Origin: Achromobacter aegrifaciens
GTDB lineage: Bacteria > Pseudomonadota > Gammaproteobacteria > Burkholderiales > Burkholderiaceae_B
Assembly: GCF_902859735.1 (NCBI RefSeq)
Contig: NZ_CADIJY010000001.1
Span: 1,240,001 to 1,304,000, forward strand
Reading direction: 5' to 3'
DNA: 64,000 nucleotides
Part shown: positions 42,218-52,679 of the stretch, in pieces
Layout: every line of letters begins with the position of its first letter
Position numbering within the stretch: position 1 is the stretch's first letter
Made by a program: the position numbers and the translations under genes
The notes under the pieces: generated by a model
What the model was told of the DNA's origin: nothing
Database searches by the model: none
The model's input: only the letters and a program-made list of their open reading frames with translations

Positions 42218-43552
42218 TTATTTGGGAGCGGCCATTGTAGAAGCGGGAGCGACCCGCCACACCACATTGCCGACGTCGTCGGCCGTCAGCAGGCCGCCCT
42301 GGCGGTCTATCGCCACCCCTACCGGCCGTCCCTGGGCTTCGCCGCTTTCGTTCAGAAAGCCCGTCAGCACGTCGCGCGCCGGCCCGTCGGGCTTGCCGTC
42401 GCGAAACGGCACGAAGATGACCTTGTAGCCGCTGCGCGGATCGCGGTTCCACGAACCATGCTGGCCCACGAACATGCCGTCCGTGTAGGGCGCGGGCAGG
42501 CGCGACCCGCCCGACCAGGCCAGCCCCAGCGAGGCGGTGTGCGGGCCCAGCGCGTAGTCGGGCACGATGGCGCGCGCCACCAGGTCCGGACGCGGCGGCT
42601 GGACCCGGCTGTCGACGTGCTGGCCGAAGTAGCTGTAGGGCCAGCCGTAAAAACCGCCATCCCGCACCGAGGTCATGTAGTCGGGCACCAGGTCGCTGCC
42701 CAGCTCGTCGCGCTCGTTGACGGCCGTCCACAGCGTTTTGCTGTCGGGCGCCCAGGCCATGCCCACGGGGTTGCGCAGGCCGGTCGCGTACAGGCGCTTG
42801 TTGCCGCTGGCCACGTCGATTTCCCAGATGGCGGCGCGGCCCTCTTCGATGTCCATGCCGTTTTCGCCGACATTGCTGTTGGAGCCGACAGAGGCGTACA
42901 GCTTGCTGCCGTCGGGGCTCGCCAGCAGGTTCTTGGTCCAGTGGTGGTTCAGGCCCGCAGGCAGGTCGGTGACCTTCACGCCGGGGGCGGTGATCCGCTC
43001 CTGGCCGGTTTCGTAGGGAAAGCGCAGCACGGCGTCGGCGTTGGCGACGTATAACTGATTGCCGATCAAGGCCATGCCGAAGGGCGAGTTCAGGCCGTCG
43101 AGCAATACGCTGCGCGTTTCGGCGATGCCGTCGTGGTCGGCATCGCGCAGCAGGGTGATGCGGTTTGCGCTGGGGGTCCTGGCGCCGGCGCGTTTCATCA
43201 CCAGGCCGGCGACCCAGGCCTTGAAGCCGCCGGAAGCCGACTCGGGCTTGGGCGGCGCGTTGGTCTCGGCTACCAGCACGTCGCCGTTGGGCAGCACGTA
43301 CAGCCAGCGCGGATGATCCAGGCCGCTGGCGTACGCCGTTACCGACAGCCCGTTGGCTGCGACGGGCTGTGCGCCCGCGGGCCAGCCCACGGCCTTGGCC
43401 GTCTTCACGGTGGGTATGGTGGTGGGATTGGGGGCGGGCAGTTGAGGCGACGGGCCCATGCCGGCTTCGACCGGCAAGGTGGCCATTTCGCCGCAGGCGT
43501 TGAGAGTGGCGGCGGCCATCACGGCGGCCAGCAGAATGCGGGGGGTGGGCAT
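42218..43552 (-). CDS. Sorbosone/glucose dehydrogenase-like beta-propeller lipoprotein
   Basis: A 444-residue exported protein of the GSDH/L-sorbosone dehydrogenase family (six-bladed beta-propeller, PQQ-binding in characterised members). The start at 43552 gives a lipoprotein signal with a lipobox ending in Cys (LNACGE). The body has [27 protein letters not shown]-type LRNPVGMAW and a C-terminal [16 protein letters not shown] segment, all typical of the fold. It would be anchored at the outer or inner membrane facing the periplasm. PQQ use and the sugar substrate are not established. It is 19 bp upstream of the SDR-like gene and may be cotranscribed. Confidence 0.82.
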   Translation of the reverse strand: MPTPRILLAAVMAAATLNACGEMATLPVEAGMGPSPQLPAPNPTTIPTVKTAKAVGWPAGAQPVAANGLSVTAYASGLDHPRWLYVLPNGDVLVAETNAPPKPESASGGFKAWVAGLVMKRAGARTPSANRITLLRDADHDGIAETRSVLLDGLNSPFGMALIGNQLYVANADAVLRFPYETGQERITAPGVKVTDLPAGLNHHWTKNLLASPDGSKLYASVGSNSNVGENGMDIEEGRAAIWEIDVASGNKRLYATGLRNPVGMAWAPDSKTLWTAVNERDELGSDLVPDYMTSVRDGGFYGWPYSYFGQHVDSRVQPPRPDLVARAIVPDYALGPHTASLGLAWSGGSRLPAPYTDGMFVGQHGSWNRDPRSGYKVIFVPFRDGKPDGPARDVLTGFLNESGEAQGRPVGVAIDRQGGLLTADDVGNVVWRVAPASTMAAPK

Positions 43553-43614
43553 GACGCATGCTCCGGGGGCGGTGAGGTCCATCATACGCTTGGACCTCCG
43601 TAGCCCCGGCGCGC

Positions 43615-44970
43615 TCAACGCATCTGGAACGCCTCCTGATGCCAGCGCACGGGCTTGGCGCCCAGCTTGCGCAGGCCGCGCCTGAGCGCGTCGGCCAGGC
43701 CGGCGGGTCCGCAGAACCAGACGTCGGCGACACGGCCCGCGGCCACCTCGCCCTGCGCCAGTGCTCCAGCCGTCAGCGTATCGCCGTCGTGCGCGCTATG
43801 GATGGCGAGCGTCACGCCGTCCAGCGCGGCGCAGCGTTCCTTGAGCAGCGGCACGAAAGGATCTGCCGAGGCATCGCGCACGCAATAGTGCAGCCACACG
43901 CGCGGCGTTGGCGCTTGTCCTTCCTGCAGGGCTTCCAGCCATGCGAGGAAAGGGGTGACGCCTATACCGCCCGCCACCCAGACCTGCGATGCTGCGGCAG
44001 CGTCCGGCTCCAGTTGAAAGCGCCCATAGGGGCCTTCGACGGCGACCGGCTGGCCGATGCGCAGCGTGCGCGCCAGGCCGCGGGTGTAGTCGCCCAGCGC
44101 CTTGATCTGGAACGTGACGCGAGATTCGCCCGCCACGGGGGCGCTGGCGATGGTGTAGGGATGGGCGCCTTCCTTGCGGTCGAACGTGACGAAGGCGAAC
44201 TGTCCCGCCTGATGCTCCCGCCAATTGGCGTCGAGTTCGCAGCTGACCTCCAGGATATCGCCTGGCTGGTGCGCCAGCGACACGATCCTGCCTTGCGCGC
44301 GGCGGCCGCTGCCCACGCGTCCCAGCAGCGCCACCAGCGCGGCATAAGAACCGGCGGCCAGCAGCGGAATCAACAGCAGGCCGACCGGACCGCTCCAGTA
44401 GCGCGCGGGAGCCAGCGCTGCCGTGTGGAACGCCAGCGCCAGGAACAGCACAGGCATCGCGCGGTGCAGGAGACGCCAGCCCCGGTAGGGAAAGCGCCGC
44501 CACAAGGTGATTGCGAGCATCGCCAGCAGCAGGTAGATCGACCACTCGCCCAGGTCCTTGGCCAGGCCGCGCGAGCTTTCGAACAGCGTCAGCACGACGT
44601 CGCGGGCGGGGCGGTTGCCCGCGTCCGCCAGGCTCTTCAAGGGGCCGCTGGCCAGCTTCAGCAACCAATGCGCGGCGCCGGCTGATACTGCGAGGATTCC
44701 GGCCCATTTGTGCAACCGGTATATCTTGTCCATGCCGCCCAGCGGGCGTTCCAGCCACGCGGGCCGCAGCGCCAGCAGCATGATCAATGCCATCAGTCCG
44801 ATGGACCAGACGCCGGTGAGGTAGAGGCCTTGCTGGCGCGCCACCCAGTACCAGGCGCCGGTGGCCGGCGGCTGCAGGATGAACGCGTCCAGGCCCCAGG
44901 CCAGGGTCAGGACTAGCAAAAAGCCGCCTATGGCGGCGCCGGTTCCTATCGGTTTCATGATGGTGTCCAT
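43615..44970 (-). CDS. Ferric-reductase-like transmembrane flavoprotein (FRE/NOX type)
   Basis: A 451-residue membrane oxidoreductase. About six N-terminal TM helices (residues 10-220) hold paired His residues ([26 protein letters not shown]), as in ferric reductases and NADPH oxidases that carry transmembrane haems. From residue 225 there is a ferredoxin-reductase-type module with the FAD motif HPYTIAS near 281, the pyridine-nucleotide loop [14 protein letters not shown] near 345 and [16 protein letters not shown] near 420. It would pass electrons from NAD(P)H in the cytoplasm outwards. A PepSY protein gene lies 61 bp upstream on the same strand. The acceptor is unknown. Confidence 0.88.
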   Translation of the reverse strand: MDTIMKPIGTGAAIGGFLLVLTLAWGLDAFILQPPATGAWYWVARQQGLYLTGVWSIGLMALIMLLALRPAWLERPLGGMDKIYRLHKWAGILAVSAGAAHWLLKLASGPLKSLADAGNRPARDVVLTLFESSRGLAKDLGEWSIYLLLAMLAITLWRRFPYRGWRLLHRAMPVLFLALAFHTAALAPARYWSGPVGLLLIPLLAAGSYAALVALLGRVGSGRRAQGRIVSLAHQPGDILEVSCELDANWREHQAGQFAFVTFDRKEGAHPYTIASAPVAGESRVTFQIKALGDYTRGLARTLRIGQPVAVEGPYGRFQLEPDAAAASQVWVAGGIGVTPFLAWLEALQEGQAPTPRVWLHYCVRDASADPFVPLLKERCAALDGVTLAIHSAHDGDTLTAGALAQGEVAAGRVADVWFCGPAGLADALRRGLRKLGAKPVRWHQEAFQMR

Positions 44971-45031
44971 GTCGGGACGCTCGGCCCGCCGGTTGCGGGC
45001 GGAGCGGGGTAGGCGCGTAGGCGCCGGCGCT

Positions 45032-45343
45032 TCAGTCCTTGATGCGGCTGCGCAGGACGGCGCCGCTCTGGGCGTCGACCCGCAGCTTCACGCGCTGGCC
45101 TTGCGCGTTGTCGGCCTTGACGTCGTAGCGGCCGTGCTCGAGCTCGATCTCGGTGATGTTGCGATAGCCCGCGGCGGTCAGCGTGTCGTAGATCTGGCGC
45201 ACGGTCAGCGTCGCGTTGGCGGGGGCCGTGGCGGCGGGCTGGGCCGGCGCCGGGGCGGTCGTCTGGGCGTGCACGGCGGCGGCGCCGGCCAGGGTTGCGG
45301 CGCCAAGCGCCAGGGCGGCCAAGGTGTTGCGGATTGCGGTCAT
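45032..45343 (-). CDS. Small secreted PepSY-domain protein
   Basis: A 103-residue exported protein with a signal peptide ending near residue 27 (VHAQ). A single PepSY domain follows: VRQIYDTLTAAGYRNITEIELEHGRYDVKADN, with the terminal RVDAQSGAVLRS strand, described here in parts. PepSY domains in small secreted proteins are thought to bind or inhibit partner proteins, but no function is proven for this type. It precedes the ferric-reductase-like gene on the minus strand and is divergent from a PepSY-response regulator-kinase operon. Confidence 0.85.
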   Translation of the reverse strand: MTAIRNTLAALALGAATLAGAAAVHAQTTAPAPAQPAATAPANATLTVRQIYDTLTAAGYRNITEIELEHGRYDVKADNAQGQRVKLRVDAQSGAVLRSRIKD

Positions 45344-45428
45344 GGAATGGCTCCTAGGTTGTTGCGGGTTGCCGGAATGGCGACCATGACCGCATTATTC
45401 GGGTGTGCGGATGAACCAATTCTGAAGC

Positions 45429-45466
45429 TGCCGTTCACGTGCCGTTCATTTTTCCGGCGCTATAAC
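45429..45466 (+). promoter_or_regulatory. Promoter with tandem direct repeats for the PepSY/RR/HK operon
   Basis: Two identical 9-bp repeats TGCCGTTCA (45429-45437 and 45440-45448) are 11 bp apart, the phasing used by OmpR/PhoB-family dimers. They overlap the -35 zone of a TATAAC -10 element at 45461-45466. The OmpR-type regulator encoded in the operon is the likely binder (autoregulation). Confidence 0.6.
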
Positions 45467-45514
45467 TGGGCGGACAATCGCCTCTTATGGCGGACCCCGA
45501 ATGCGAAAGAAACC

Positions 45515-45861
45515 ATGACCCGAGGAACCCGTACCCGAATCTGGCTGTCCTGCGGCGCGCTGATGCTGGCGCTGGCCGCGGGCCCCAACGCGGGCCTGGC
45601 CGATGAAAGCGACCACGAACAAGCGCGCCAGGCCTTGCAGGCCGGCAAGGTGCTGCCCCTGCGTTCGGTGCTGGACATCGTCGAACGCGACTATCCTGGG
45701 CAGGTGGTCAAGGTCGAGTTCGAAGAGGACGACGGCGAGTTCATCTACGAGATCCGGCTGCTGCAAAGCGGCGGCCGGCTGGTCAAGCTGAAGATCGACG
45801 CGCGCGACGGCAAGGTGCTGGGCGTGAAGGGGCGCGACATCCAATTCCGGGACAAGCACTG

Positions 45862-45862
<1 letters not shown>
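45515..45862 (+). CDS. PepSY-domain periplasmic protein, first gene of a two-component operon
   Basis: A 115-residue exported protein with a signal peptide ending near residue 29 (GLADES) and a PepSY domain (VLDIVERDYPGQVVKVEFEE, then VKLKIDARDGKVLGVKG). The ATG at 45515 is chosen since the frame upstream is non-coding in character. Its stop overlaps the start of the response-regulator gene by one base (TGATG). PepSY proteins placed ahead of sensor kinases may act as periplasmic modulators of the kinase (inference). Confidence 0.87.
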
Positions 45863-46520
<658 letters not shown>

Positions 46521-46524
<4 letters not shown>

Positions 46525-47897
46525 TGCCGCAGCGCGCGCGCGCGCCCGGCTCGCTGCGCTGGCGCCTGCTGGCCGGCACGCTGGCCTGGATCCTGGTCAC
46601 GGTGGTGCTGGCCGGCTGGGGCTTGGGCAGCTTGTTCCGCCAGCACATCACCGAGCAGCTGCGCGCCGAGCTGACCCTGCACCTGAACCAGCTGACGGCC
46701 GCGGTGAACACGGCTCCGGACGGTCGCCTGGTGGTCTCGCCGCCCCTGAGCGATCCACGCCTGGAGCAACCGCTATCAGGCCTGTATTGGCAAATCGACC
46801 GGCTCGACGAACAGGGCCGTCCGGCGGCCGTGGGCGCGGCGCGCTCGCGTTCGCTCTGGGATCAGGTGCTGGAGTTGCCCGCCGCGGACAGCGCCGACGG
46901 GGTGTATGAAATCGCGGGGCCGGAAAAGCACAGGCTGACCGCCTTGACGCGCACGCTGGAACCGGCCGAGACCGAGGCAGCGCCGTTGCGCCTGATCGTG
47001 GCGGCCGACAGCCAGGTGCTGGCGGAGCCGATCGAGCGCTTCAATCACATGCTGTTGATTTCGCTAGGCGCGCTGGCGGCAGGCTTGACGCTGGCGGCCG
47101 TGGTCCAGGTCCTGGTCGGGTTGCGGCCGCTGGCCAGGCTCAGGCGGCAGCTCGCCGGGCAGCACGGGGGCGCCAGCGTGCGCATCGAAGGCCGCTTTCC
47201 CAGCGAAATCCAGCCGCTCGTCGACGACTTCAATCGCGTCCTGGACGTCAATGCCGACATGGTGCAGCGCGCGCGCACGCAGGCCGGCAATCTGGCGCAT
47301 GCGGTGAAGACGCCGCTGACGATTCTGGGCAATGCCGCGGCGCGCGAGGAAGGGCCGCTGGCGGCGCTGGTACAGGAGCAGGTCGGCATGGCGCGCCGCC
47401 AGATCGACTATCACCTGGCGCGCGCCCGCGCCGCCGCCGCGTCCGGCGCGGCCGACAGCCGCACACCGCTGCGCAAACCCATCGAGGGGCTGCTGCGCGT
47501 CATGCAGCGCTTGTATGCGCAGCGCGGACTGCTGCTGGAAATGCCGGAATTTGCCGAGGGCCTGGTATTCCGCGGCGAAGAACAGGATCTGCAGGAGATG
47601 GTTGGCAACCTGCTGGACAACGCCTGCAAATGGGCCGAGCGCCAGGTGCAGGTCAGCGCAAGCGCCGCCGGCCAGGGCCAGTTGCTCATCCAGATCGACG
47701 ATGACGGCCCGGGCATCGCCGACGAGGAACGCGAGCGCATCTTCCTGCGCGGCGTGCGCATGGACGAGCAGCGTCCCGGATCGGGCCTGGGCCTGGACAT
47801 CGTGCGCGACCTGGCCAGCACCTATGGCGGCCAGGCGCAAGCCGAGCGTTCGCCGCTGGGCGGCTTGAGGGTGTCGTTGTGGCTGCCGGCCGCCTGA
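46521..47897 (+). CDS. Sensor histidine kinase (PhoQ-like)
   Basis: A 458-residue membrane kinase. It has a TM helix near residues 15-38, a periplasmic sensor of about 135 residues, a second TM helix near 175-198, a HAMP region, a dimerisation/phosphoacceptor helix with His260 (GNLAHAVKTPL, the PhoQ-like H-box), and an ATPase domain with the N-box NLLDNACKWA near 370 and glycine loops IDDDGPGIAD and GSGLGLDIV. It is the partner of the upstream OmpR-type regulator. The stimulus is unknown; PhoQ-like H-boxes occur in metal or antimicrobial-peptide sensors. Confidence 0.93.
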
Positions 47898-47913
47898 GGC
47901 CGGCGCCGGGGGT

Positions 47914-48342
47914 TCACTTGACCAGCGTCACCGGCGCTTCGGCCAGTTGCAGCACCTGATTGGCGACCGAGCCGATCAGGATGTTCGTCAGCGAGCCGTT
48001 GCCGCGCGTGCCCATGACGATGCGGGCGCAGCCGTGGTCCTGGGCGTAGCCGGCGATTTCCGTGGCCGCGTGGCCAAACGCCACGTGGCTGGTGTAGTCG
48101 GCGCCGGTCACGTCCAGCAGTTTGCGCGCCTCGTCCGCGGCCTCCTGGCCTTCGCGCAGGTAGAACTCGTCGATCATGTCCTGCGTGATCAGGCGTGACA
48201 GGCCCGCGCGGCCTTGCACGGGCGTCTGGACGTTGAGCAGATGGATGCGGGCGGCGCCGGCGCCTTGGGCGAGCTGGCGGGCGTACAGGACGGCGCGGTT
48301 GGCGTTGTCGGAGCCGTCGACAGGGACCAGGATGTTCAGCAT
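47914..48342 (-). CDS. Universal stress protein (UspA family)
   Basis: A 142-residue UspA-fold protein with LNILVPVDGSDNANRAV at the N-terminus and the ATP-binding G-2x-G-9x-GS motif (GTRGNGSLTNILIGS) near residue 113. Such proteins act in survival under starvation, hypoxia or oxidative stress. It is downstream of, and 16 bp from, a second usp gene on the same strand. It converges with the kinase gene with only 16 bp between them. Confidence 0.92.
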   Translation of the reverse strand: MLNILVPVDGSDNANRAVLYARQLAQGAGAARIHLLNVQTPVQGRAGLSRLITQDMIDEFYLREGQEAADEARKLLDVTGADYTSHVAFGHAATEIAGYAQDHGCARIVMGTRGNGSLTNILIGSVANQVLQLAEAPVTLVK

Positions 48343-48358
48343 GGATGCTCCTTGACGG

Positions 48359-48784
48359 TTACTTGACCAGGGTGACGGGCAACTCCGTCAGATGCAGGAC
48401 GCGGGTCGCGACCGAACCCAGGAACCAGGACGACACCGAGCCCAACCCGCGGGAGCCCATGTAGATTTCGTCCGCGCCGGATTCGCCGGCTACGCGCACG
48501 ATGGTCTCGGCGGCGGCGCCTATTTCGATGTGGGTCTGGAAGGGCACGCCGGCCTGGGTCAGCAGTTCGCTGGCGGCCTGCAGCGCGTTGCGGCCTTCTT
48601 CCTCGTGATAGGCGTCGATCTCGGCTTGCGACAGGCCGCGGCCGATCTTGCCGGCTTTCAGCGGGATCTGGACCGTGAGGAGCTCCACGCGTTCGATGGG
48701 GTCGTAGCTGCGGGCGTCGAGCAGGGCTTGGACCGCATGGACGGCGGGCTGCGAGCCGTCCACGGGGATCAGGATGCGTTTCAT
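48359..48784 (-). CDS. Universal stress protein (UspA family)
   Basis: A 141-residue UspA-fold protein with KRILIPVDGSQPAVHAV at the start and the G-2x-G-9x-GS nucleotide motif (GSRGLGSVSSWFLGS) near residue 112. The ATG at 48784 is preceded by AAGGAGACGCTC; the longer frame to 48877 is unlike the family. It is the first of a tandem pair that probably arose by duplication but has since diverged. The 141 bp upstream hold an imperfect AT-rich dyad but no clear regulator site. Confidence 0.92.
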   Translation of the reverse strand: MKRILIPVDGSQPAVHAVQALLDARSYDPIERVELLTVQIPLKAGKIGRGLSQAEIDAYHEEEGRNALQAASELLTQAGVPFQTHIEIGAAAETIVRVAGESGADEIYMGSRGLGSVSSWFLGSVATRVLHLTELPVTLVK

Positions 48785-48925
48785 GAGCGTCTCCTTGTGC
48801 GCGCCGCGGGCGGCGTTGTAGTCCACTGTATCCGAATTATTCGCCGAATCGGACAGGCGCGTCATGCGCAGGATCAAACCGGGCGCAATCAGCGCGCGCC
48901 GCCGGGCGGCGGACTCGGCGCGGGA

Positions 48926-49729
48926 TCAGCGCCAGCGCGGCTCCAGGACGTGCGCGGCCGGGGCCTGCCCGAGCAGCCGTGCGGCGAGAATGCTCAATGC
49001 CTCGGCCGAGCCGCTGGTCTCCAGGCGCAATCCGCCCGGACCGTCGGCGCGCAACAGGCCGCGTTCCTGCAACTGGTGGCGCAGCCGGCGCGCCACGGGC
49101 GCGCCCGTCTCCAGTAGCGGCACGTCGGCGCCAGCGGCCGCCTGGATCGCGTCGCGCAGGAAGGGAAAGTGGGTGCAGCCCAGCACCAGCACGTCGGCGC
49201 CGGCCTCGCGTAGCTCAGCCACGGGAGCGCGCACCGCGGCTTCGGCCTCGGGGCCGCTGAGCACGCCGTGCTCCACCAGCCGTACCCACTCGGGGCAGGG
49301 CCTGAACAGGATGCGGACTTCGGGCGCCTCGCGCCGGACCAGCGCGGCGAATTTGGGGCTGGCCAGAGTGCCGGTGGTGGCGAATACGCCGACCACGCCG
49401 CTCGTGGTCAGGTGCGCGGCGGGCTTGATGGCCGGCTCCACGCCGATGATGATCAGTTGCGGATGGCGCAGGCGCAGCTGGGCGATGGCGGCCGCGGTGG
49501 CGGTATTGCAGGCCACCACCATGGCCTTGGCCTGGCGCGACACGAAGTAATCGGCAATCGTGCTGGCGCGCTGCTCGACGTAGTCCTGCGTTTTTTCGCC
49601 ATAGGGCACGTGGGCGGAGTCGGCCACGTACAGCAGGGATTCGTGGGGCAGGGCGTCGCGGATGGCGCGCAGCACGCTCAGCCCGCCGACGCCGGAGTCG
49701 TAGATGCCTATGGGTGAATCTGGGAACAT
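48926..49729 (-). CDS. murI: Glutamate racemase MurI
   Basis: A 267-residue cofactor-independent racemase that supplies D-glutamate for peptidoglycan. The catalytic cysteines lie in ACNTATA (near residue 76) and LGCTHFPF (near 186), and the N-terminal IYDSGVGGLSVLRA is the family signature. Start at 49729 (MFPDSPIG) matches the family; the frame runs on into the neighbouring LysR gene in a different phase and was not used. It is followed by 141 bp without a gene before the usp pair. Confidence 0.95.
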   Translation of the reverse strand: MFPDSPIGIYDSGVGGLSVLRAIRDALPHESLLYVADSAHVPYGEKTQDYVEQRASTIADYFVSRQAKAMVVACNTATAAAIAQLRLRHPQLIIIGVEPAIKPAAHLTTSGVVGVFATTGTLASPKFAALVRREAPEVRILFRPCPEWVRLVEHGVLSGPEAEAAVRAPVAELREAGADVLVLGCTHFPFLRDAIQAAAGADVPLLETGAPVARRLRHQLQERGLLRADGPGGLRLETSGSAEALSILAARLLGQAPAAHVLEPRWR

Positions 49730-49776
49730 GGCTGCAGTGCGGAGTGCGGGGTGCCGGGCAGTGTAGCGCTGCGCGC

Positions 49777-50697
49777 TCAGGCCGGCGATTCCTCGCGCTG
49801 CCGCCGCGCCTCGCCGATCAGCTTGCGGGCCGCGCCGGAGAGCGCTTCGTCGCGCCAGATCAGGTTCAGCGGCGCGCGCAGTTCCGCGGGCTGGGCCAGG
49901 TTGACGTAGACCACGCCTTCGATGTTCACGCGGCGCAGCGACGCCGGCACCAGCGACACGCCCAGGCCGGCGGCCACCAGGCTCAGGGTGGACAGCATGC
50001 GCGGCGCTTCCTGGGCCACGCGCGGGCTGAAACCGGCGGCGCCGCAGGCCGCAATGATGGCGTCGTACAGGCCTGGCCCGCTGTGGCGGCGGTAGAGGAT
50101 CAGCGATTCGTCGGCCAGTTCCGACAGCGCGATGCGCTTGCGCGGCCGGCCCTTGACGGTTGGGTGGTCGGCGGGAAACGCGGCCAGCATGGGCTCTTCC
50201 AGCACGGTTTCCACCACCACGCCCGGGCCCAGGCCATAGGGACCGCGGATGAATGCCACGTCCACGCGGCCCGCGCCCACGGCCTCCATGAGTTCGCCGG
50301 TGCTGCTTTCCTCCAGCACCAGCCGCACATTGGGCGCCGTTTCGCGGAAGCGGCGGATGACGGACGGCACGAAGGGATGGAACGCCGCGGACCCGGTGAA
50401 GCCCACGGTCAGGCGCCCGGCCTCGCCCTGCGACACGCGCCGCACGCCTTCCACGGCCTGATCCACCAGGGCCACGATATTGCGCGCATCGTCCAGCAGC
50501 GCGCGGCCGCTTTCGGTCAGCTCCATGCCGCGCGGCAGGCGGTGGAACAGCGTCACGCCCAGTTCCTGCTCCAGCACGCGGATCTGCTGGCTGAGCGGCG
50601 GCTGGCGTATGCCCAGCCGCGCCGCGGCCTTGGTCAGATGGGATTCCTCGGCCACGGCCAGGAAGTAGCGCAACAGCCTCAAGTCTACAGATGCCAT
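49777..50697 (-). CDS. LysR-family transcriptional regulator
   Basis: A 306-residue LysR regulator. The N-terminal winged helix (1-62, including SHLTKAAARLGIRQPPLSQQIRVLE) is followed by a periplasmic-binding-protein-like effector domain from about residue 90. The ATG at 50697 is preferred to TTG at 50703. It is divergent from the split chromate transporter, with 118 bp between the start codons, and an ATATGA-N12-TCATAT dyad lies in that gap. By the usual logic of the family it would control the divergent pair. The effector is unknown; chromate/sulfate is a guess. Confidence 0.9.
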   Translation of the reverse strand: MASVDLRLLRYFLAVAEESHLTKAAARLGIRQPPLSQQIRVLEQELGVTLFHRLPRGMELTESGRALLDDARNIVALVDQAVEGVRRVSQGEAGRLTVGFTGSAAFHPFVPSVIRRFRETAPNVRLVLEESSTGELMEAVGAGRVDVAFIRGPYGLGPGVVVETVLEEPMLAAFPADHPTVKGRPRKRIALSELADESLILYRRHSGPGLYDAIIAACGAAGFSPRVAQEAPRMLSTLSLVAAGLGVSLVPASLRRVNIEGVVYVNLAQPAELRAPLNLIWRDEALSGAARKLIGEARRQREESPA

Positions 50698-50706
50698 ATT
50701 CAACCG

Positions 50707-50730
50707 ATATGAATATATAGATAGTCATAT
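50707..50730. promoter_or_regulatory. Inverted repeat, probable LysR binding site
   Basis: ATATGA (50707-50712) and TCATAT (50725-50730) form a perfect 6-bp dyad with a 12-bp spacer, in an AT-rich island between the LysR gene and the chromate transporter. Its position just ahead of the LysR start codon suits autoregulation and divergent control. Confidence 0.45.
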
Positions 50731-50815
50731 ATTAGACATTATCCAAGGCGAAGAGTAGGCTGCAATCTCGTTGTCCTTCCCTGGTTCCACTCCGCGCCGC
50801 TTCGGCGGCGCCGGC

Positions 50816-51400
50816 ATGAAAATGATGAACGCAGCACCTTCCACCTCCGAGGCCGATCTGCGGCCTCCGCCCACGTGCGGGCAATTGTTCTATGGCTTCC
50901 TGATGCTCGGCCTGACGGCCTTCGGCGGCGCCTTGCCGCTGGCGCGCCGCATGGTCGTCGAAAAGCACCGCTGGCTCAGCGGCGCCGAGTTCACCGATCT
51001 GCTGGGCCTGTGCCAGTTCCTGCCCGGCGGCAACATCATCAACCTGTCGGTGGCGCTGGGCATGAAGTTCCGCGGGCCGCGCGGCGCGTTCGCGGCGCTG
51101 ATGGGCCTGATCCTGGCGCCGTCCGCCATCGTGGTGCTGCTGGGCATGGTGTACGACCGCTTCCAGAACGATCCGCACATCCAGCACCTGTTTGCCGGTC
51201 TGGCGGCCGCGGCCGCGGGCCTGTTGATTTCCATGGCGGTGAAGATCGGGGTGCCGGTGGTGAAGCGCCGCGACTGGCTGGCCGGCGTGGTGGCCACGGC
51301 CTGCTTCATTGCCATCGCCGTGCTGCGCATTCCGCTGCTGCCCACCATGGCGGTGCTGACGCCGCTGAGCATCCTGATGGTCTGGAGGCAACGTCGATGA
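50816..51400 (+). CDS. Chromate transporter, first half (ChrA short-chain type)
   Basis: A 194-residue membrane protein of the CHR family with about five to six TM helices. It contains the conserved FYGFLMLGLTAFGGALPLARRMVV start and GLCQFLPGGNIINLSVALG, split here into two motifs. Short-chain ChrA proteins work as a pair encoded by adjacent genes, exporting chromate by proton exchange. The ATG at 50816 is preferred over the TTG at 50771 on family length. It overlaps the second-half gene by four bases (ATGA). Some members may transport other oxyanions. Confidence 0.88.
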   Translation: MKMMNAAPSTSEADLRPPPTCGQLFYGFLMLGLTAFGGALPLARRMVVEKHRWLSGAEFTDLLGLCQFLPGGNIINLSVALGMKFRGPRGAFAALMGLILAPSAIVVLLGMVYDRFQNDPHIQHLFAGLAAAAAGLLISMAVKIGVPVVKRRDWLAGVVATACFIAIAVLRIPLLPTMAVLTPLSILMVWRQRR

Positions 51401-51921
51401 TCCACACACTGATCGCCCTGGCCCTGATCTTTTCCGAACTGTCCGTGCTGGCGTTCGGCGGCGGCAACACCATCCTGCCCGAGATGCAGCGGCAGGTGGT
51501 GGACGTGCATGGCTGGATGACGGCGGCGGACTTTTCCGCGCTGTTCGCCCTGGGGCAGGCCGCCCCGGGTCCCAATTTGATGGTGGTCACGCTGGTGGGC
51601 TGGCATGTGGCGGGCGGCCTGGGCATGCTCGTCACCACCATCGCCAAGTTCGGCCCGTCGTCCATCATCACTGTGATCGCGCTGGGCCTGTGGGAACGCT
51701 TCAAGGACCGGCCCTGGCGCGGCGTCATCCAGGCGGGCATCTTCCCGATGACGGTGGGATTGGTGGCGGCCAGCGCGGCGCTCATCACCGAAGCCTCGGT
51801 GCATACCTGGCTGCTGGGCGCCATTACCGCTGTGGTGGCGCTGCTGGGCAGCTTCACCCGCATCCATCCGTTGTGGCTGCTGTTTGGCGGCGCGCTGGTC
51901 GGTTTGCTCGGCATCGGTTAG
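51397..51921 (+). CDS. Chromate transporter, second half (ChrA short-chain type)
   Basis: A 174-residue CHR-family membrane protein, the partner of the preceding gene. It carries [24 protein letters not shown] at the N-terminus (given as the landmark [12 protein letters not shown]) and [18 protein letters not shown] near residue 48. It has about five TM helices of opposite expected topology to the first half. The start overlaps the stop of the first half (ATGA), ensuring equal synthesis. Confidence 0.88.
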   Translation: MIHTLIALALIFSELSVLAFGGGNTILPEMQRQVVDVHGWMTAADFSALFALGQAAPGPNLMVVTLVGWHVAGGLGMLVTTIAKFGPSSIITVIALGLWERFKDRPWRGVIQAGIFPMTVGLVAASAALITEASVHTWLLGAITAVVALLGSFTRIHPLWLLFGGALVGLLGIG

Positions 51922-51955
51922 CGTTAGGGCTGCTCATACCAAAAGGAGCAGCCGC

Positions 51956-52642
51956 ATGCCGCCGCTCAAGGATTTCGAGCCCGAGGACGACTCCGCCGCT
52001 GGCGCCGCCCTGCCGTTTTTCCATGCGCATCGTCGCCTGGTCGGATGCGCTGGTTTGCTGCTGGTGACGGCGGGCGGCCTGTATGCCCTGGGCGTGCCCT
52101 GGGTGCTGTCGCTGCTGCTGGGATTCGATGCGGGGGCGCTTGTGTTCCTGTTGATGACGGCGCGGGTGTTCGGCCGCACCAGCGCGGCGGCCATGCGCCA
52201 GCATGCGCAGCAGCAGGACGTGGGGCGCACCGGCGTGCTGTGGAGCAGCGTGGCGCTGTCCTGCATGGTGATGATGGCGTTGTGGGTCGAACTGCGGGGG
52301 GAAGGCGGCGCGGGCGACGTGCTTGCCATGTTGGCCGCCGCCGTCACCATCATCCTGTCATGGCTCTACATGAACATGATCTTCGCGCTGCACTACGCGC
52401 ATGGCTATTACGGCCACCGCAACGCCATGCACAAAGGGCTGGATTTCCCGGGTACCGATGAACCCGACTACTGGGACTTCGCCTATTTCGCGCTGGTGCT
52501 GGGCATGACGTTCCAGGTGTCGGACGTGCAGATCGTGAACCGGCGAGTGCGCCGCACAGCCCTGACGCACAGCGTCATCGCCTTTTTCTTCAACGTCTTC
52601 ATCATCGCCATCAGCGTGAACGTCGCGGCGGGGCGCGCCTGA
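51956..52642 (+). CDS. DUF1345 family membrane protein
   Basis: A 228-residue integral membrane protein with about five TM helices. The C-terminal half has the DUF1345 landmark [23 protein letters not shown] around residue 165 followed by [23 protein letters not shown] precedes the ATG at 51956 by 7 bases. It lies 34 bp after the chromate transporter on the same strand and may be cotranscribed. Function unknown. Confidence 0.88.
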   Translation: MPPLKDFEPEDDSAAGAALPFFHAHRRLVGCAGLLLVTAGGLYALGVPWVLSLLLGFDAGALVFLLMTARVFGRTSAAAMRQHAQQQDVGRTGVLWSSVALSCMVMMALWVELRGEGGAGDVLAMLAAAVTIILSWLYMNMIFALHYAHGYYGHRNAMHKGLDFPGTDEPDYWDFAYFALVLGMTFQVSDVQIVNRRVRRTALTHSVIAFFFNVFIIAISVNVAAGRA

Positions 52643-52679
52643 AGCCGCGCCCCGGGGACTTGCGTCAGGCCGGGCCGCG

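Noticed and set aside
48864-48877. FNR/ANR site upstream of the usp pair
   Set aside because: Only a TTGAT half-site is present on the minus strand (TTGAT-CCTG-CGCAT); the second half does not match ATCAA.
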